Part shown: positions 33,891 to 46,053 of the stretch, one piece after another
How the letters are laid out: every line of letters starts with the position of its first letter
Position numbering within the stretch: the stretch's first letter is position 1
NCBI GenBank assembly: GCA_001692895.1
Contig: KV748212.1
Location: forward strand, 1,052,428-1,116,427
DNA from: Cenococcum geophilum 1.58
Taxonomy: Eukaryota > Ascomycota > Dothideomycetes > Gloniales > Gloniaceae
Length of the DNA: 64,000 bases
Direction: 5' to 3'
Program-made: the position numbers and the translations under genes
Notes under the pieces: generated by a model
Told to the model about the DNA's origin: nothing
The model's database searches: none
What the model saw: the letters and a program-made list of their open reading frames with translations, nothing else

Positions 33891-34267
33891 CTTATAGGGG
33901 GGTTTCCTAGTTTTTTCTACCCTTATACCCTTTCTCCTTACTAATCCTACTAAAAGATTTCTAGGGAGATTAGGCTAAAAGGCAGTAGAAAGACTAGCCC
34001 CTATTAGTATTAGTATTGGTAGTAGTGGTAGTAGTTTTAGTGTTCCTATCCGTGCCTCGCCTATAAGCTAGGACCACCCCTAAAGAAAATTTTCTGTTAG
34101 GATAAGGGGGTAAAATAATAAATAAATCCACCTCTAGCTCGCTAGGTAGTGGGAATTAGGTCTTAAAAGTTAGAAAATCAATTATTTTTAATAGTAAGAT
34201 AGGTATACGTAAGTTTTAGAGTGTGGCGCTACCTTTTGGTAAGGTTGCATATGCGGTAAAGGTTTAT

Positions 34268-34600
34268 ATCCATTATATAGTTAATGCCAAGCCGTCCTAG
34301 CACCTTTATCTTCTTATATATATTTAACTATACGCGGGCTAGTATATTCTATATAGCTTTATATACCTATAGCGCTAGTACCTTCTCACATTCTACTACC
34401 TAATGGATAACTTTCTAAATCGCCTACTCGCGTAGTAAATCGTTTAGTTATCTACGAAATAAAACATATAGGATACCGTCCTTAATAATAACCTACTTAA
34501 AAGTCTACTTAATAGTATTAAGTCTCTCCGCAATAATGCCTAAGCTAATAATAAGCTGTATATCTTTTCGCGGGTCCATAGCGCTCGCAGAGTTATACCA
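34268..34600 (-). pseudogene. Unrecognised RIP-degraded minus-strand frame, upstream part
   Basis: Upstream portion of the frame described at 29661-30073, read on the minus strand and broken only by TAA/TAG (for example KDIQLIISLGIIAERLNTIK near 34560). The family is not recognised. The 34600-35130 stretch further right shows no feature I can name. Confidence 0.3.
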
Positions 34601-35129
34601 CGCCGTATTTATGGCATACCGCTATCATATATCGCGTCCCATCGTAAAAAACAGTCTAGTATCCTAAATAGGGAATAGTGGTATTTAGAATCCTATGCTT
34701 AGTATAACAGAGAAGTGGCGCGACATTAGCAATAAGTAGAGTCTCCTAGCCTAACGTAACGCGATCTAGCGCAAATTAGCGCAAAACGCAACGGGTTACG
34801 CTATCTAGCGCGTTAGTGTCCACGGACATCGCCATACTCTTACTATACTCCTCCCATCTTAACTAGCTTATAACGTAGCATGAGCTATAAACACTACTTC
34901 GAACATACGGTTCTACATAGATGTTATTTTTAGCTCCTTTCTAACTAAACTATAGCAAATTACAGCTTAATGCGGCAATTTATAAATAAGCTCTATTTAG
35001 CAGTAATATAGAAAGTATAGGACTAAAGTAAAAGGCATGGGCGGTCTAACCTATTATAAATAATATTGTCTAAGACAACAGAAATGGAAGAAGGGTAGAT
35101 ATAAGGGCGTTAATATTAAAGAGACAAAT

Positions 35130-36216
35130 AATAATACACCCTTACGCCATTAAAGCTTAGAGGAGTATTAGATAGCCTATTATAGGGCTGAGCTAAAGCA
35201 ATATAATAAGTGGCCACTTATACAATATATAGACGACAATACACCATTATACTATTAAACCGTAGAAGGGCATTATATAACTAATTATAAGGCCGAATTA
35301 AAGCAAGGTAATAAGTGGCCACCCATATAAGCTCTAGGCAATAATATTATTAATAAGCTAAACAACGGGGCTACAGATATGCACTATAATAATAATTCCG
35401 CAACATTTAATAGGGTGCATAACCTAGTAATAGTTAAGACCAATTAGTAAACTTTAACTAAAACATCTATAGACGTCTTTCGGACTAAAACATTTAAAAA
35501 GGCTACTAGCTACGCTATAGGAAAGCCTCTAGGACGGAACTAAGGAAATCCGCAAACTATAAACGATACTGCGGTAGTATACAATATTATACCGCGTATT
35601 AAGCGTACTAGCAGTACACTAAATAAAACACCTCCCCTATTTTATCCATTTAGCAGTAAGGCAGAATACGTATAGGTCTTATAGTAGGTAAGCTACAGGA
35701 CTTTTAACCACGCTATTAACGAGTAGTTTAACGATATTAGGCTTTAGGGAGTATTTGCTAACTATTTTTCTTACTAGAGTGCTAATAATATTAAAGCAAA
35801 ACTACCTTTAAAACAGATGTAATCTAAAAGTAATTAACCGTAGTAGATTAAAATAATTATAACCGTAGGGGACTAGTAGCTGCTGGTACGTCACCGAAAT
35901 ACTCTAGATATTATATCCTTTCTTATTAGTCACGGCCCTTTCTAAAAAGATATAACTTTCTCGCTAGTAAGGCAGTACTTGTTAGTAGGAATAAGAATAT
36001 ACAATAAGCTTAATACAGTAAACTAGTAGTAGGAGACGCAAGAGCAGCTACCGCTTAGCGCAACCGTAGTGCCAATTATATTAGCTAGTAATAAGACCTA
36101 ATTAATATAACACGCCGGCGGCAAGAAAGCATAACCGCTCTATATTTTAATTAGAAACATTAAACTGCATATTTAACAATCCGTAAATTAACTAGCCCTA
36201 TTACTACTTATATACC
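35130..36216 (+). pseudogene. Plavaka-type (CACTA-related) transposase fragment
   Basis: One plus-strand frame, in register with TAA/TAG stops only. It contains FYPFSSKAEYV near 35640, the Y-x-P-F-x-S-x-x-E/D-W/Y opening of Plavaka transposases. ETQEQLPLSATVVPIILASN begins near 36031 and KTxLIxHAGGKKAxPLYI follows near 36095, then a hydrophobic LLLLIYLPV. This matches the well-known core (GATVVPIILASDKTQLT, xxGxKxAWPVYLTIGNI, LLGYLPV). The N-terminal zinc finger is not visible and the C-terminal half is missing where LINE ORF2 sequence begins at about 36216. Plavaka elements are common in basidiomycetes and occur in some ascomycetes. Confidence 0.7.
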
Positions 36217-39200
36217 TCCCGGTCTATATACCTAGCAACTAAATAATATAACTAGCAGTGCAATATTATCTCTAGGGCTATTCTAGAACTAGAAATAGAC
36301 CTCACTTTTATACTAATAGGAGACTATAACCTATACCATATATAGTAGAACGCGTTAGCTAAGAATCTAACTAGAGAGGTTAAAGAACTAGTAGACTGGC
36401 TAGACAAATACAACTACTAACTACTAAATTTAGATAAATAGGAAGGGACCTTCTATAAATCTAATATAAGGGAAAAGTCTATTATAGACCTAGCCTTCTA
36501 CTTAGGAAACTTTTAAGAAAATACCTAGGATAATTAGACTATAATAGAAGATATAAGATCTAACCATAAGACTATAACATTTTCTCTATTTACTAGAGAG
36601 ACGCAAAGATACTTAAACCCTCTTTAAGAAACTCCTTTCTCTATAAAAAAGGTAAACTAGGAGCTTTTCTCTACTTCTTTAAAAGAGTAAGTTCTTAAGC
36701 TAGAACTAGAAGCGAAGCTTTTAGTACTAAAAAAACTAGTAGGAGAAAACCCCTATATAGAGATAGGAGATAAAGGTCCCCTAGCCTCTTTAGAAGATTC
36801 TTATAAACCTAGGGATAGAAGCTTAAGTACCCTAGTAGATAATCTAGTAATAGATCTTACTAGCGGTATAAAGCTAGCAGTAGAGAAAGCTATCCCTAGA
36901 TCTAAAACCTGTGAATTCTCTAAACTATAGTGGAATAAAGAGCTTCTAAAGAAAAGATAGAAAATAGTAAAACTAGGAAGACTTTAAGAGGAATAACCTA
37001 CTAGAAGTTCTAGACTAGAAGCCTATAAAAAAGCTAAAAATTAATACTTTTACATAATAAGAGAAGCTAAGACTAGCTGCTAGAATAGCTTTCTAGAAAA
37101 AGTATAAGGAAGGGAGGTCTTTACTGCCCTAAAATATATAAAGGAAAGAATATTATAAATAATCCTAAGTCTATAGTATAGTAAAGACGGGACTACTAAA
37201 TTAGTAAAAAGCTTTAAGGAACAGTGTAAGGCTTTTATAACTACTCTATTCCCTAAACCCCCCCCCTTCTACTAACCCTATAGAGTGGAAGGACTATATA
37301 ATAGACAATAAATAGGAATGGCTAGAACTAGAGAAAATAGAAGTTAAATAAGTAATTTTCTCTAGCTTTAATAAAAAGGCTCCAGGACTAGATAGGATAT
37401 CTTTTATAATCCTATAAAAGGCCTACCCTATTATAAAAGATCTTCTATATAGAATCTATAGGATTTTATTTATCCTAGGCTATCAGCTAAAGGTCTAGAG
37501 AGAAGCTTAAGGGGTTATTCTCCCTAAAGTAAATAAGGAGGACTATTCCTTACCAAAGTCCTATAGACCTATCTCCTTACTAAACTACCTAGGAAAGACT
37601 CTAGAGAAGATCTTTACTACTAGATTAGGATATCTAGCTAGTACTACTAGCTTACTTTAAGATTCTTGACTAGGAAGAAGAAGACAGCGGTCCGTAATAA
37701 ACGTAGTCTTACTACTTCTAAATAATATCTAATCTAAAAATAGTAGGAAAAAGGCTAGATAAAGAATAGCTACTATATTATTCCTAGATGTAAAAGGGGC
37801 TTTTAACTATATCTCTAAAAACTAGCTTCTATCTATCTATAAGGAACTAGGACTACCTATAGCGTTTATATAATAGGTAGCTACTTTCCTTAGCAATAGA
37901 AAGCTACAGCTCTCCTTTAATAGGCAAATATAAGAAAAAGTAGAACTAGAAACAGGGATACTATAGGGATCACCTATATCCCCTATTTTATTTCTACTAT
38001 ATATACGCAATATCTGCAGCATATAAACAGAAGGAGCCTATTCTCTTAGCTATATAAACGATTTTGCAATTATAGTTACTTTAAATTCAGCTAAATCCAA
38101 TTACAAAAAGCTAGAGAGAATAGCGCTAGAGCTAATATCTAAAGCTAAGGAAGCTGCTATTAGTTTCGATGTTAGTAAAATAGAGCTTATACACTTCTAT
38201 AGTAAACGCACTACTATAGAAGAAGGGTTAAAGCTAGGAGATATAGAAATATCCCCTAAACCCCTAGTTAGGTAGTTAGGGGTATTCCTAAACTCTAAGC
38301 TTACTTTTAAACAATATATAGAAATACAAATCTTTAAAGTAAAGGCAGCCTTCTATTTAATTAGAAGACTAGGCAATATAAAGAGGTCTATCTCTATAAG
38401 CCCTACAACAGCTCCATATAGCTTACATTACCACTATAGCAGACTACGGAGTATAATGCTGGTGGAAAAGCAAATCTTAAGACCACCTACTAGATAGGTA
38501 CCAATCTCTATAAAATAAGGCCCTAAAACTAGTTCTAGGAGCGTTTAGAGGATCTCCTAGTCAAGCTATAGAGATTAAAGCCTCTATTCCTCCCCCTAGA
38601 ATTAGATTAAAAAAGCTTTACAATAGCTATGCATTAAGAATCTTAAAATTTAAGGAAAACTACGCAATTAAGAAGGTCTATATAGAAGAGATTAATAAAG
38701 ATAGGGACGAATTAGCAGCTAGTTCTAGCTCTAGTTCTAGCCCTAAAAACTCTACTATAAAGTACCTCTTACAGCCAAAGACACAGCTACTATCTTTAGC
38801 CTCTAGAGTTTAGTAGCTAATTTAAAACTAGAAAATAAAGAGAATCTCTCTAGATTAGTAAAAACTATAATCTCCTCCTATTTCTGCATCCTTTTCTATC
38901 TAGTAGAAAATTTATAAGAATCCCTAGAGTGGGACCTAGTAGATATATACTATATAGGTAGCTTTAAAGACAATAAATTAAATATAGCTGCTTAAATGAA
39001 ATAGGGGAGAGAAATAGTATTAAATACGCAATAAACTGGAATCTAGGACCCTATATAGAAGTTATAAACATAGAGATCTATACAGTCTATAGGGCCCTAG
39101 AATACCTAAAATAATAAAGACTAAAAGAGAAATAAGTCTATATCTTTATAGATAGCCAAGCGGCTATTAAGAGATTATAGCTTAATTCTCTTATAAGAGG

Positions 39201-39471
39201 GCAAGAACTAGTCTTTAAAATTACGCAAAGCTATTCCTATTTAGCTAGTAAGGGGATCTCTATTAACTTTTACTGGGTTTCTAGCTACCTAGGAATCTAT
39301 AGGAATAAAATAGCAGATAAGCTAGCTAAAAAGGGCCTCTTTAGAAGAAAACTATATTCTTCTTATACCTCCCTAGCCTATATAGGGAGAGCAGCAAGAG
39401 AAAAGATACTAGAATAGTAGAAAAATAACTAGCAGCAGAATAAGAATAAAGGAAAACACTATACTAGGATC
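36216..39471 (+). pseudogene. LINE ORF2 with endonuclease, RT and RNase H (RIP-broken)
   Basis: The order of domains is that of a fungal LINE ORF2. The endonuclease shows LIGDYNLYHI near 36320 (GDxNxHH) and SIIDLAFYLGNF near 36480. RT follows from about 37380: SFNKKAPGLDRISF, SYRPISLLNYLGKTLEKI near 37560, FLDVKGAF near 37790 (motif A), GILxGSPISPILFLLYI near 37950, and a YINDF-type catalytic box near 38050 where YIDDF is expected. RNase H follows: IFIDSQAAIKRL near 39150 and FYWVSSYLGIYRNxIADKLA near 39270. The frame is split by TAA/TAG and a few shifts. The C-terminus is cut at 39471 by half-LINE copy 4. Confidence 0.8.
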
Positions 39472-41617
39472 TTTTTTTTTTTTTTTTATCCGATTGTATT
39501 ATACTACGTACAATACTGCGCATGCAGCCTCTAGGCTATGGCGCTATAGTTCTATATACATGAATCCTTTCTAGGCAGCTTAATATNTACTAGTAGCTAT
39601 GTCCTAGTAGTTTATAAACTCCTAAACTAGGAGTTTATAGTTCCTTAGTAAACCCTAAGTTCCTATAACTACTAGGGAATAAGAAAACAGTAGGAAAAAC
39701 TATGAAATCCTAACACCTGTCCCTGTCCTTTTGCAATTTATTCTATCCTTTTACTCTCTAATATCTTTTTAAGAGCCTAGTAGGAGTTGCCTCCTTCTAG
39801 AATCCTATCTATTTTATTCTTTTATAGAATCTTCTTCACGTACTAGTTTAGCTGCTTTAAGAGTCTTGCAGTCTTTACTATTAGTAAAGTGTTTTTCTTT
39901 ACAATTAATATAAAGAGGGGTGGTATGCTGGCAAGGCTTGCCTATTATTATACAGGTAGAATAGGAATAGTCTTTAGATAAATATGTAGCTATATAGTAT
40001 CTGCAGGCTCTAGTAGAGCACCTATCTCCTATATGGCCAAATTTTTGGCAGCTTATATACTGCATAGTAGGAGAGACTTTGAGGTATTTTACTACCTTAG
40101 TAGCTGTACCTATAATTAATATCTCTTTTTGCTTAAGGATTTCTTGTCTTTTTTCTTCGTTCTCTATAGTAAAAACTATAGAGCCAAATCTGGTCTATAG
40201 ATTGTGTCTTTTTTTACTAGATAAGATCTATCTAGGTAGTCCTTGTATCCTTATAGGATTAAAGGTCTTAATTTCTTCTTTTAGAAGCTTAGAGCCTCCC
40301 TCTCCTAGAAAAGGTAGGGTGGGAACCCTATGGGCTATAATTTGAACCCAGGGTTCTAGTTTTTATTCTTTTTGAAAGGTAAAGTAGTTATGCTAAATAT
40401 CCTTATACTTAACTAGGAAATCTGTATTATACTCTTCTATAGTTATAAGGAGAATATTTTGTTTCCCTTTAGTTCTAGCTATAGACGCTAGCACTAGCTT
40501 TTCTACCTACAGTTTTAATACAAATAGTTGATTGACTTTGTTTCGTATAGAAAAGGTATCTAGAGGTTAGTCCTTTTCGTTTGTAATTAGGACTAGCTTC
40601 CTTTCTTATAGCTGCTTTTTCTTACTTNTAGTAGAAGTAGTACTCCTACTAGAAGGAGAAGGGGTAGGAGATNGTAGTNGTGGGGANNGTAGAGAGGACG
40701 AAGTAGGGAGGTCCTTCTTTAGTCTCTCTGCGTAGGTTTCTTTAGTAGAGGCTACCTCCTTACGGAGAGCTCTTACTTCTTCTACTAGTCCTTTTAGGAC
40801 CTNATTTGCCTTTTCCTTTTCTTTTTCTTCTTCTTCTTCTTCTTATGTAAAGGGTTTTTCTCCTAATAGGATACTTCGTGTATAGTACACTAGCTATTTA
40901 ACTTGTTCTTTTATTTTTTCTCTTTCTTCTTCTTTTTCTTCCAGCCCTTTATAGGCCTGGGTTAGGCTTTCTAGGGCGAAGCTTAGATGTTGTTCTAGAG
41001 AAGGGGAATAGGAAGGGGAATAGGAAGGCATATTAGCCGTACTATCCGTAGTAGTCGTTGGTTTTATTGTCTTTTTTACAGGTTTTTAGTTTTCTTTTTT
41101 AGGAGAAGACTAAAAATGTCCTCTTTTTTCTCCTATCCTAAACGGGCCAGGGGAAGAAGAAGGGGGAGAAAAAGTAGATATAGAATCCTCATCACTTATT
41201 TCTATAGGAGGTTTTTTTTTAGACCTATTAGGCCTTAGCATTTTGTATCTTATAAGGGGGTTTCCTAGTTTTTACTACCCTTATACCCTTTCTCCTTACT
41301 AATCCTACTAGAAGATTTCTGGGGAGATTAGGCTAAAAGGTAGTAGAAAATCTAGCCTCTATATTCCGTGGTTTTGGTATTTNGTTTTNGTGTTNCTNTN
41401 NNTNCCTCGCTTATAAGCTAGGACCACCCCTAAGAAGAATTTTCTGTTGGGGGAAAGGGGGTAAAACAACAAATAAATCCACCTCTAGCTCGCTAGGCAG
41501 TAAGAATTGGGTCTTAAAAGTTGGAAAATCGATTGTTTTTGATGGTAAGATGGGTATGCGTAAGTTTTGAAGTGTGGCGCTACCTTTTGGTAAGGTTGCA
41601 TGTGTGGTGAAAGGTTT
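39472..41617 (-). mobile_element. Half-LINE copy 4 (ORF1 only)
   Basis: Minus strand. The T-run is at 39472-39487, the shared tail runs to about 39599, ORF1 is at 39814-41241, and the 5' end is AAACCTTTCACCACACATGC at 41617. The structure matches copies 2 and 3. I find no matching duplication: the left flank belongs to a LINE with RNase H and the right flank to a different LINE (LINE-Y). The insertion therefore involved a target deletion or later rearrangement. Confidence 0.8.
39814..41241 (-). pseudogene. Half-LINE copy 4 ORF1 (gag-like, zinc-knuckle protein)
   Basis: 476 codons from the ATG at 41241 (MLRPNRSKKKPPIEISDEDS) to the TAA at 39814-39816. The N-terminus is basic, then acidic/Ser-Pro-rich. 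The central part is rich in Glu and Lys. The last 83 codons are open and hold SCQKFGHIGDRC (CCHC), then CIIIGKPCQHTT and INCKEKHF. This is the best-preserved knuckle region of the four copies. N bases lie at 40627-40687 and 41383-41404. The expected role is coating of element RNA; it is broken by TAA/TAG upstream of the last 83 codons. Confidence 0.78.
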
Positions 41618-44210
41618 AATAAGGGACTTTAGACTCTATTAAAATGGAGTAAAAAAGCAAGCGTAGCAAAGGCGGACCCCTATTTATTAGACCTTAGGAG
41701 GTTTACTAAGGATCCCTTAACAGACAATAATATTATAAAGGCTGATATCCTTGCAGCTAAGTTTTTTTCTAAAACTAAAATAGCAGACCTTAGCGATATA
41801 GAGATAATAAGGGAATAAAATGTGCTTAATATTAGCCCTACTATCTTAATAGAAGAAATCGGTAAGCTTATTAGGAGTCTTCTAAATAGAAAAGCCCTAG
41901 GGCTAGATGGTATACCAAATAAGGTTCTTAAAGTGGTTACCCCAGTTATTATAAAAGATTTAGCAGAAGTAGTTAGTTATTACTTTGCCAGCGGAATAAT
42001 ACTAGAAAGCCTTAAAGAATCCATAACTATAGTGTTACGTAAAGAAGGAAAGAAAGACTACTCTCTCTTAGGCAGCTATAGACTAATTACCCTTAAAAAT
42101 ACGCTAGTAAAAGTCCTAGAAAAGCATGTAGCTAATATTATATCTAAGGCTGCGGAGGAGTATAGGCTACTCCCTTAGAACCAGATGGGAGTAAGGCGTA
42201 AATAATCCACACTATTAGCGGTAGGACTGCTTAGCTCTTATATATAGACGGCGTGGCGAACGCGCTGTAGGTATATAGTGTTAATGCTAAGCCTAGACTT
42301 AGCAGGGGCATTTAACAACGTCTTCTATAAAAGGCTCCTCCATATTCTAAAAAGAAAAGGCTTTTTAAAGTGGCTTATAAACTTTATATAAAGCTTCCTA
42401 ACAGTATATAAAACCCGTATTAAGTTTATAGGATATAAGAGCAACTAGATCCAGACACAGACAGGCATCCCCTAGGGGTTACCCTTATTACTAATCTTAT
42501 TCCTCTTTTTTATATTAGAGCTATTAGAGGAATTCTAGTGCCCTAATAGCGGTACGCTGAGGTTTAGCTTTGTAGACGACACAAACCTTATTACCTAGGG
42601 GGACTCCGCAGTAGAGAACTGTTAACAATTAGAGGCCGCCTATAACTACTATACTGTATAGGCAAATCGACACGGGGCGGCGTTCGCCCCTAAGAAGTAC
42701 TAGCTTATGCACTTTACAAGGCAACAGTGCTACGCTACCGCAGACCTTGCGTCTACCGTATATATCACTGGCTGCGAGACAGCCCTCTAGAAAACCAGCA
42801 TGCGAGTCCTAGGGATCTAGGTAGACCCTAAGCTCCAATAAAAAGAATAGGTTAAAAAGGCCGCGAGTAAGGGCTTAGTAGCCTTTAAAGCGATATTAAG
42901 GATTACCGCGTCTATATAGGGCCTATTAATGCGCCGCTTACGCCTCCTATATACAGCCACCGTCCGACTAGTAATGATATATATAGCGCCTAAGTGTAGA
43001 GAGTACAGGATAACGGCGGAACGCTAGCGAAAAGCTTACTTAAACCACTATAGAAAGTCCAGAACTAGTGTCTCCGTAGGGTTATAGGGGTATACTAGTA
43101 AATACTAATAGCTGTAATAGAGAAGGAAGCGGCTATTCCCCTAATCCAACTCTATATTAAAACGACAGCCCTTTAAAGAGCTGCTAAGATGGCCTCTAAT
43201 AGGGTAGAAAAGGAATTAGTAGAGGCACTTAACGGTATCTAGAATATATTAGTAAAGCGCCGGCAAAAAACAAAACGGCTACTAGTACTATTAGAAGCGC
43301 TTAGGGAACGCGTAAAGGACTATAAAAATAAGATATAAGGCTTCCTCGTGCACTAGAAGGACTATATAGAGCGGGAAGCTGTAATAAACCCCCGTAAGCG
43401 TGGCCAGCGGAACGCCGGCAGAGTGTAGGCGGAGCGCCGCTACCGTATAGGAGGTCACCAGCACTAAAGGCAGGCAACCACCTTTATCGCGAAATGGGCA
43501 GATTTAGAATGGCGATAACAGTAGTAGGTAAAGGCTAAAGACCGCATAGAAACCACGTGGAAGACCCTATAGGGGAAACCTACAATCCTATTATACGAAG
43601 GCCTAATAAAAGCAGAGGCTATAGCACTATTTCTCCTTCGTATAGAGGTAATAGGGCTTAATGTATGGCTTATATCCGTCGGTGTACCGGCGGTTCTCCC
43701 GCGGTGCGAATGTGGCTAGATAAGGCAGATAGTCCACTATGTGCTGCTCCAGTGTCCACACTACTAAAGGGCGGACTTTATAGCAAAATGCGCCTCTAAA
43801 CGCCTTTAGGATATTTTAAATAATAAAGAAAGCGCCTAAGTAGCAGCAAAATGGCTAGTATAGTCAGGTGTTTTACCCTAGTTTTAGGCAGTAAAGGTAA
43901 TGGATGTAGAGGATATAAGTGGATACCAGCCCTTTTAAAGCCTAGAGGACTGGTAAAAGAATAAGGATAAAAGGATAAGGAAAGAAGGGGGCAGAGTGAG
44001 ATTGTCCGCGAAGCGCGGCCAGTTGGCTTAATATGCAGACTTGAAGGCAGGTAGAAGGCGAGTCGCCGGCGCTCCGATGTCGGAACGCTGCCATCTCTCC
44101 AGCGCGGCCTGAGGTGGGGTTTTCTCTAAGTTAGAGTTTTTCCTATAGAAGGTATTAGCCTGCGTGGACCCACTAGGGGGACCGGGACGGGCGGTAAATT
44201 GAATTTATTA
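41618..44210 (+). mobile_element. Tad-like LINE (LINE-Y), 5' truncated
   Basis: Plus-strand RT through C-terminal zinc finger and a 3' UTR that ends ...GCGTGGACCCACTAGGGGGA..., AT-rich to about 44210. It is homologous in arrangement and 3' end to LINE-X. It abuts Copia-C sequence at AATATAAGGCT. Confidence 0.72.
41700..44100 (+). pseudogene. LINE-Y ORF2: reverse transcriptase and C-terminal zinc finger
   Basis: The first 118 codons (41822-42178) are open and hold LLNRKALGLDGIPNKVLK and ITIVLRKEGKKDYSLLGSYR (RT fingers). The frame then shows MLSLDLAGAFNNV near 42280 (motif A, with intact first Asp) and GIPxGLPLLLILFLFF near 42465. The FVDD box, SFVDDTNLIT near 42570, is intact. The C-terminus has PRCECGxIRxIVHYVLLQCP near 43705-43770, the CxC...H...C finger of Tad-clade ORF2. 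No endonuclease (5' truncated) and no RNase H. Stops are TAA/TAG. Confidence 0.8.
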
Positions 44211-45595
44211 TTAATATAAGGCTAATAATTGAGGATGGACCTCTCTTGCAAATATAGTATTCCAAAACAGCTCTGGAAGTATAGAAACTGTTAAAAAATC
44301 TCTATAGCCTAAAAGGGTTTAGCTCGGAATTCTTAATCTGTAAAGAGCTTTTTGAGACCACCTTATCTAGATACTCTTCTATGGAGGAGTATTTAAATAA
44401 AGTAAAGCAACTTACCGACCAATTAAAAGCCAAAAGCATAGAATTGCCAAGTTAGGTGATTGTCGCTTGGGTTTTAAATAACCTAACTAGTCCTTATAAG
44501 GGATTTGTTACAATGGTTACCCAATCTTATAGAACCAATTCTAGTACCATTAACTTAGAAAACCTATTTTTTAACTTGCTGGACGAATCTAGAAGACAGG
44601 TATCTAAAGATCAGGAAATAGCCTTGGTTATAGGGTCTAGACGATGACCTAGGACTAATTAGATAAATCAAATACATAAAAATAAGTACTGCAAGAAGTG
44701 TAGAACAACTACGCATTCTATAAAGGACTGTTTTTATCTATTTCCTGAAAAGGCCCTAAAAGGCTTTAAAACCAAGCACCAATATGAGCCAAAACCTTAA
44801 GAAGCTCTCGTGTCTATAAATACTAGTGATAACTATCCTAGTAATGCAGAAGAAGACGATTTCGACATCGATCTTGATCTGATGGATACCGATCAGGTAC
44901 TTATTACTAATTAAACCCCTAATTAAAAAGGAGCTAATTTCGTATTAGACTTAGGAGCCACTAAGCATCTAATAACCAAAAAGGAATACTTTACAAGCTA
45001 TAAAGATTCCTATGGGAAAATTGGTTGGGGAACCGATGCATTAATTGATTATATTGGAATCGGAAATGTTGAATTGGTAAACAAAGGAAACAAAATTGTA
45101 CTAGAAAACTGCAGATATGCACCCAATTTTCAATACAATCTTATCTCTGTCAGTAAGCTAGATCAGCTTGGCTATGAAATCATAGTAAAGGGCGGTTAAG
45201 CCTATATATACAAAAACGAACAACTGCTTATCTTAGCCATGGGAAGAAACTCCCTGTACTATATAGATATAGTACAAAACAATATGCCTAGTGAAAAGAC
45301 TAAGAAGGTCAAAAGCAAGTAAATAAATAAAATTGAGCTAACAAACAAAATTAATTTGCTTGAACAAACAAATAAAATTAATTTGCTTGAATAAACAAAC
45401 AAAATCAATTTGCTTGAACAAATAAATAAAATCAATCTGCTTGAACAAGCAGATAAAATTAAACTTTGGCACTAAAGAATGGGCTATATAAATCCTATTT
45501 CACTACAAAAGACTCTAGGTCTTCGGTTAAATATTCCATTTAACGAATGCGAAATTTATATAGAATTAAAGCTGACAAGTCAGCGAAATAAAGAA
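44211..45595 (+). pseudogene. Copia-C gag, protease and integrase start
   Basis: The Gag helical domain (WVLNNLTSPYKGFV near 44466) is followed by an intact CCHC knuckle CKKCRTTTHSIKDC at 44690-44731, spaced C-x2-C-x4-H-x4-C. The protease box again reads LDLGATKHLI (44945-44975) rather than D-S-G-A-T. The integrase N-terminus (RMGYINPIS near 45478, where His of HHCC is Tyr) precedes the LTR insertion at 45601. Stops are TAA/TAG. It is clearly the same protein as in Copia-B. Confidence 0.8.
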
Positions 45596-45600
45596 ATTAC

Positions 45601-46053
45601 TGTCAATGATGATCTCTGATGTTGCTTATGTAAGCATTACATAAGGACACCCTGGAAGAACCCTACGGCTTTACGCGGTGTATCAGATGGTATCAGCTAG
45701 TGTATCAACTAGTGTATCAACTAGTGTATCAACTAGTGTATCAGATGGTATCAGCCAGTGTATCAGCCAGTATATCAGGTAACGTATCACCTAGTGTAAT
45801 TAGGTAACGTATCACCTAGTGTATCAGGTAATGTATCACTAGTGTGTCAGGTAACGTATCACCTAGTGTATCAAGGTAACGTATCAGAATACAAGGCCGG
45901 AACGTAGACGTTCCGGAACTAGGGTCTTCCAGGTATATAGAGACTCGATCCTCCGCAGATAGACATCATCAATTGCATTAAGTTCATCCACTTCACTTAC
46001 TTCACTACATCGTTCACCTGTCGTCCTCCGACCTCCGCTTACGCAAATTAACA
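45601..46053 (+). repeat. Solo LTR in Copia-C integrase
   Basis: 453 bp, TGTCAATGATG...AATTAACA, flanked by ATTAC at 45596-45600 and 46054-46058. Removing it restores the copia sequence AAAGAAATTACACCAAAAGC seen in Copia-B. Confidence 0.92.

Larger units (their letters stand above)
30086..34267 (-). mobile_element. Half-LINE copy 3, split by a Tc1/mariner element
   Basis: The 12-bp duplication ATCCATTATATA is at 30074-30085 and 34268-34279. Without the 2083-bp transposon and its extra TA the element is 2097 bp, close to copy 2 (2122 bp). The A-tail has decayed into a TA microsatellite at 30086-30100. The shared tail follows to about 30216, then the Tc1 insertion, then ORF1 (32514-33890). Both ends carry the duplication, so this too is a complete ORF1-only element. 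Confidence 0.85.
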
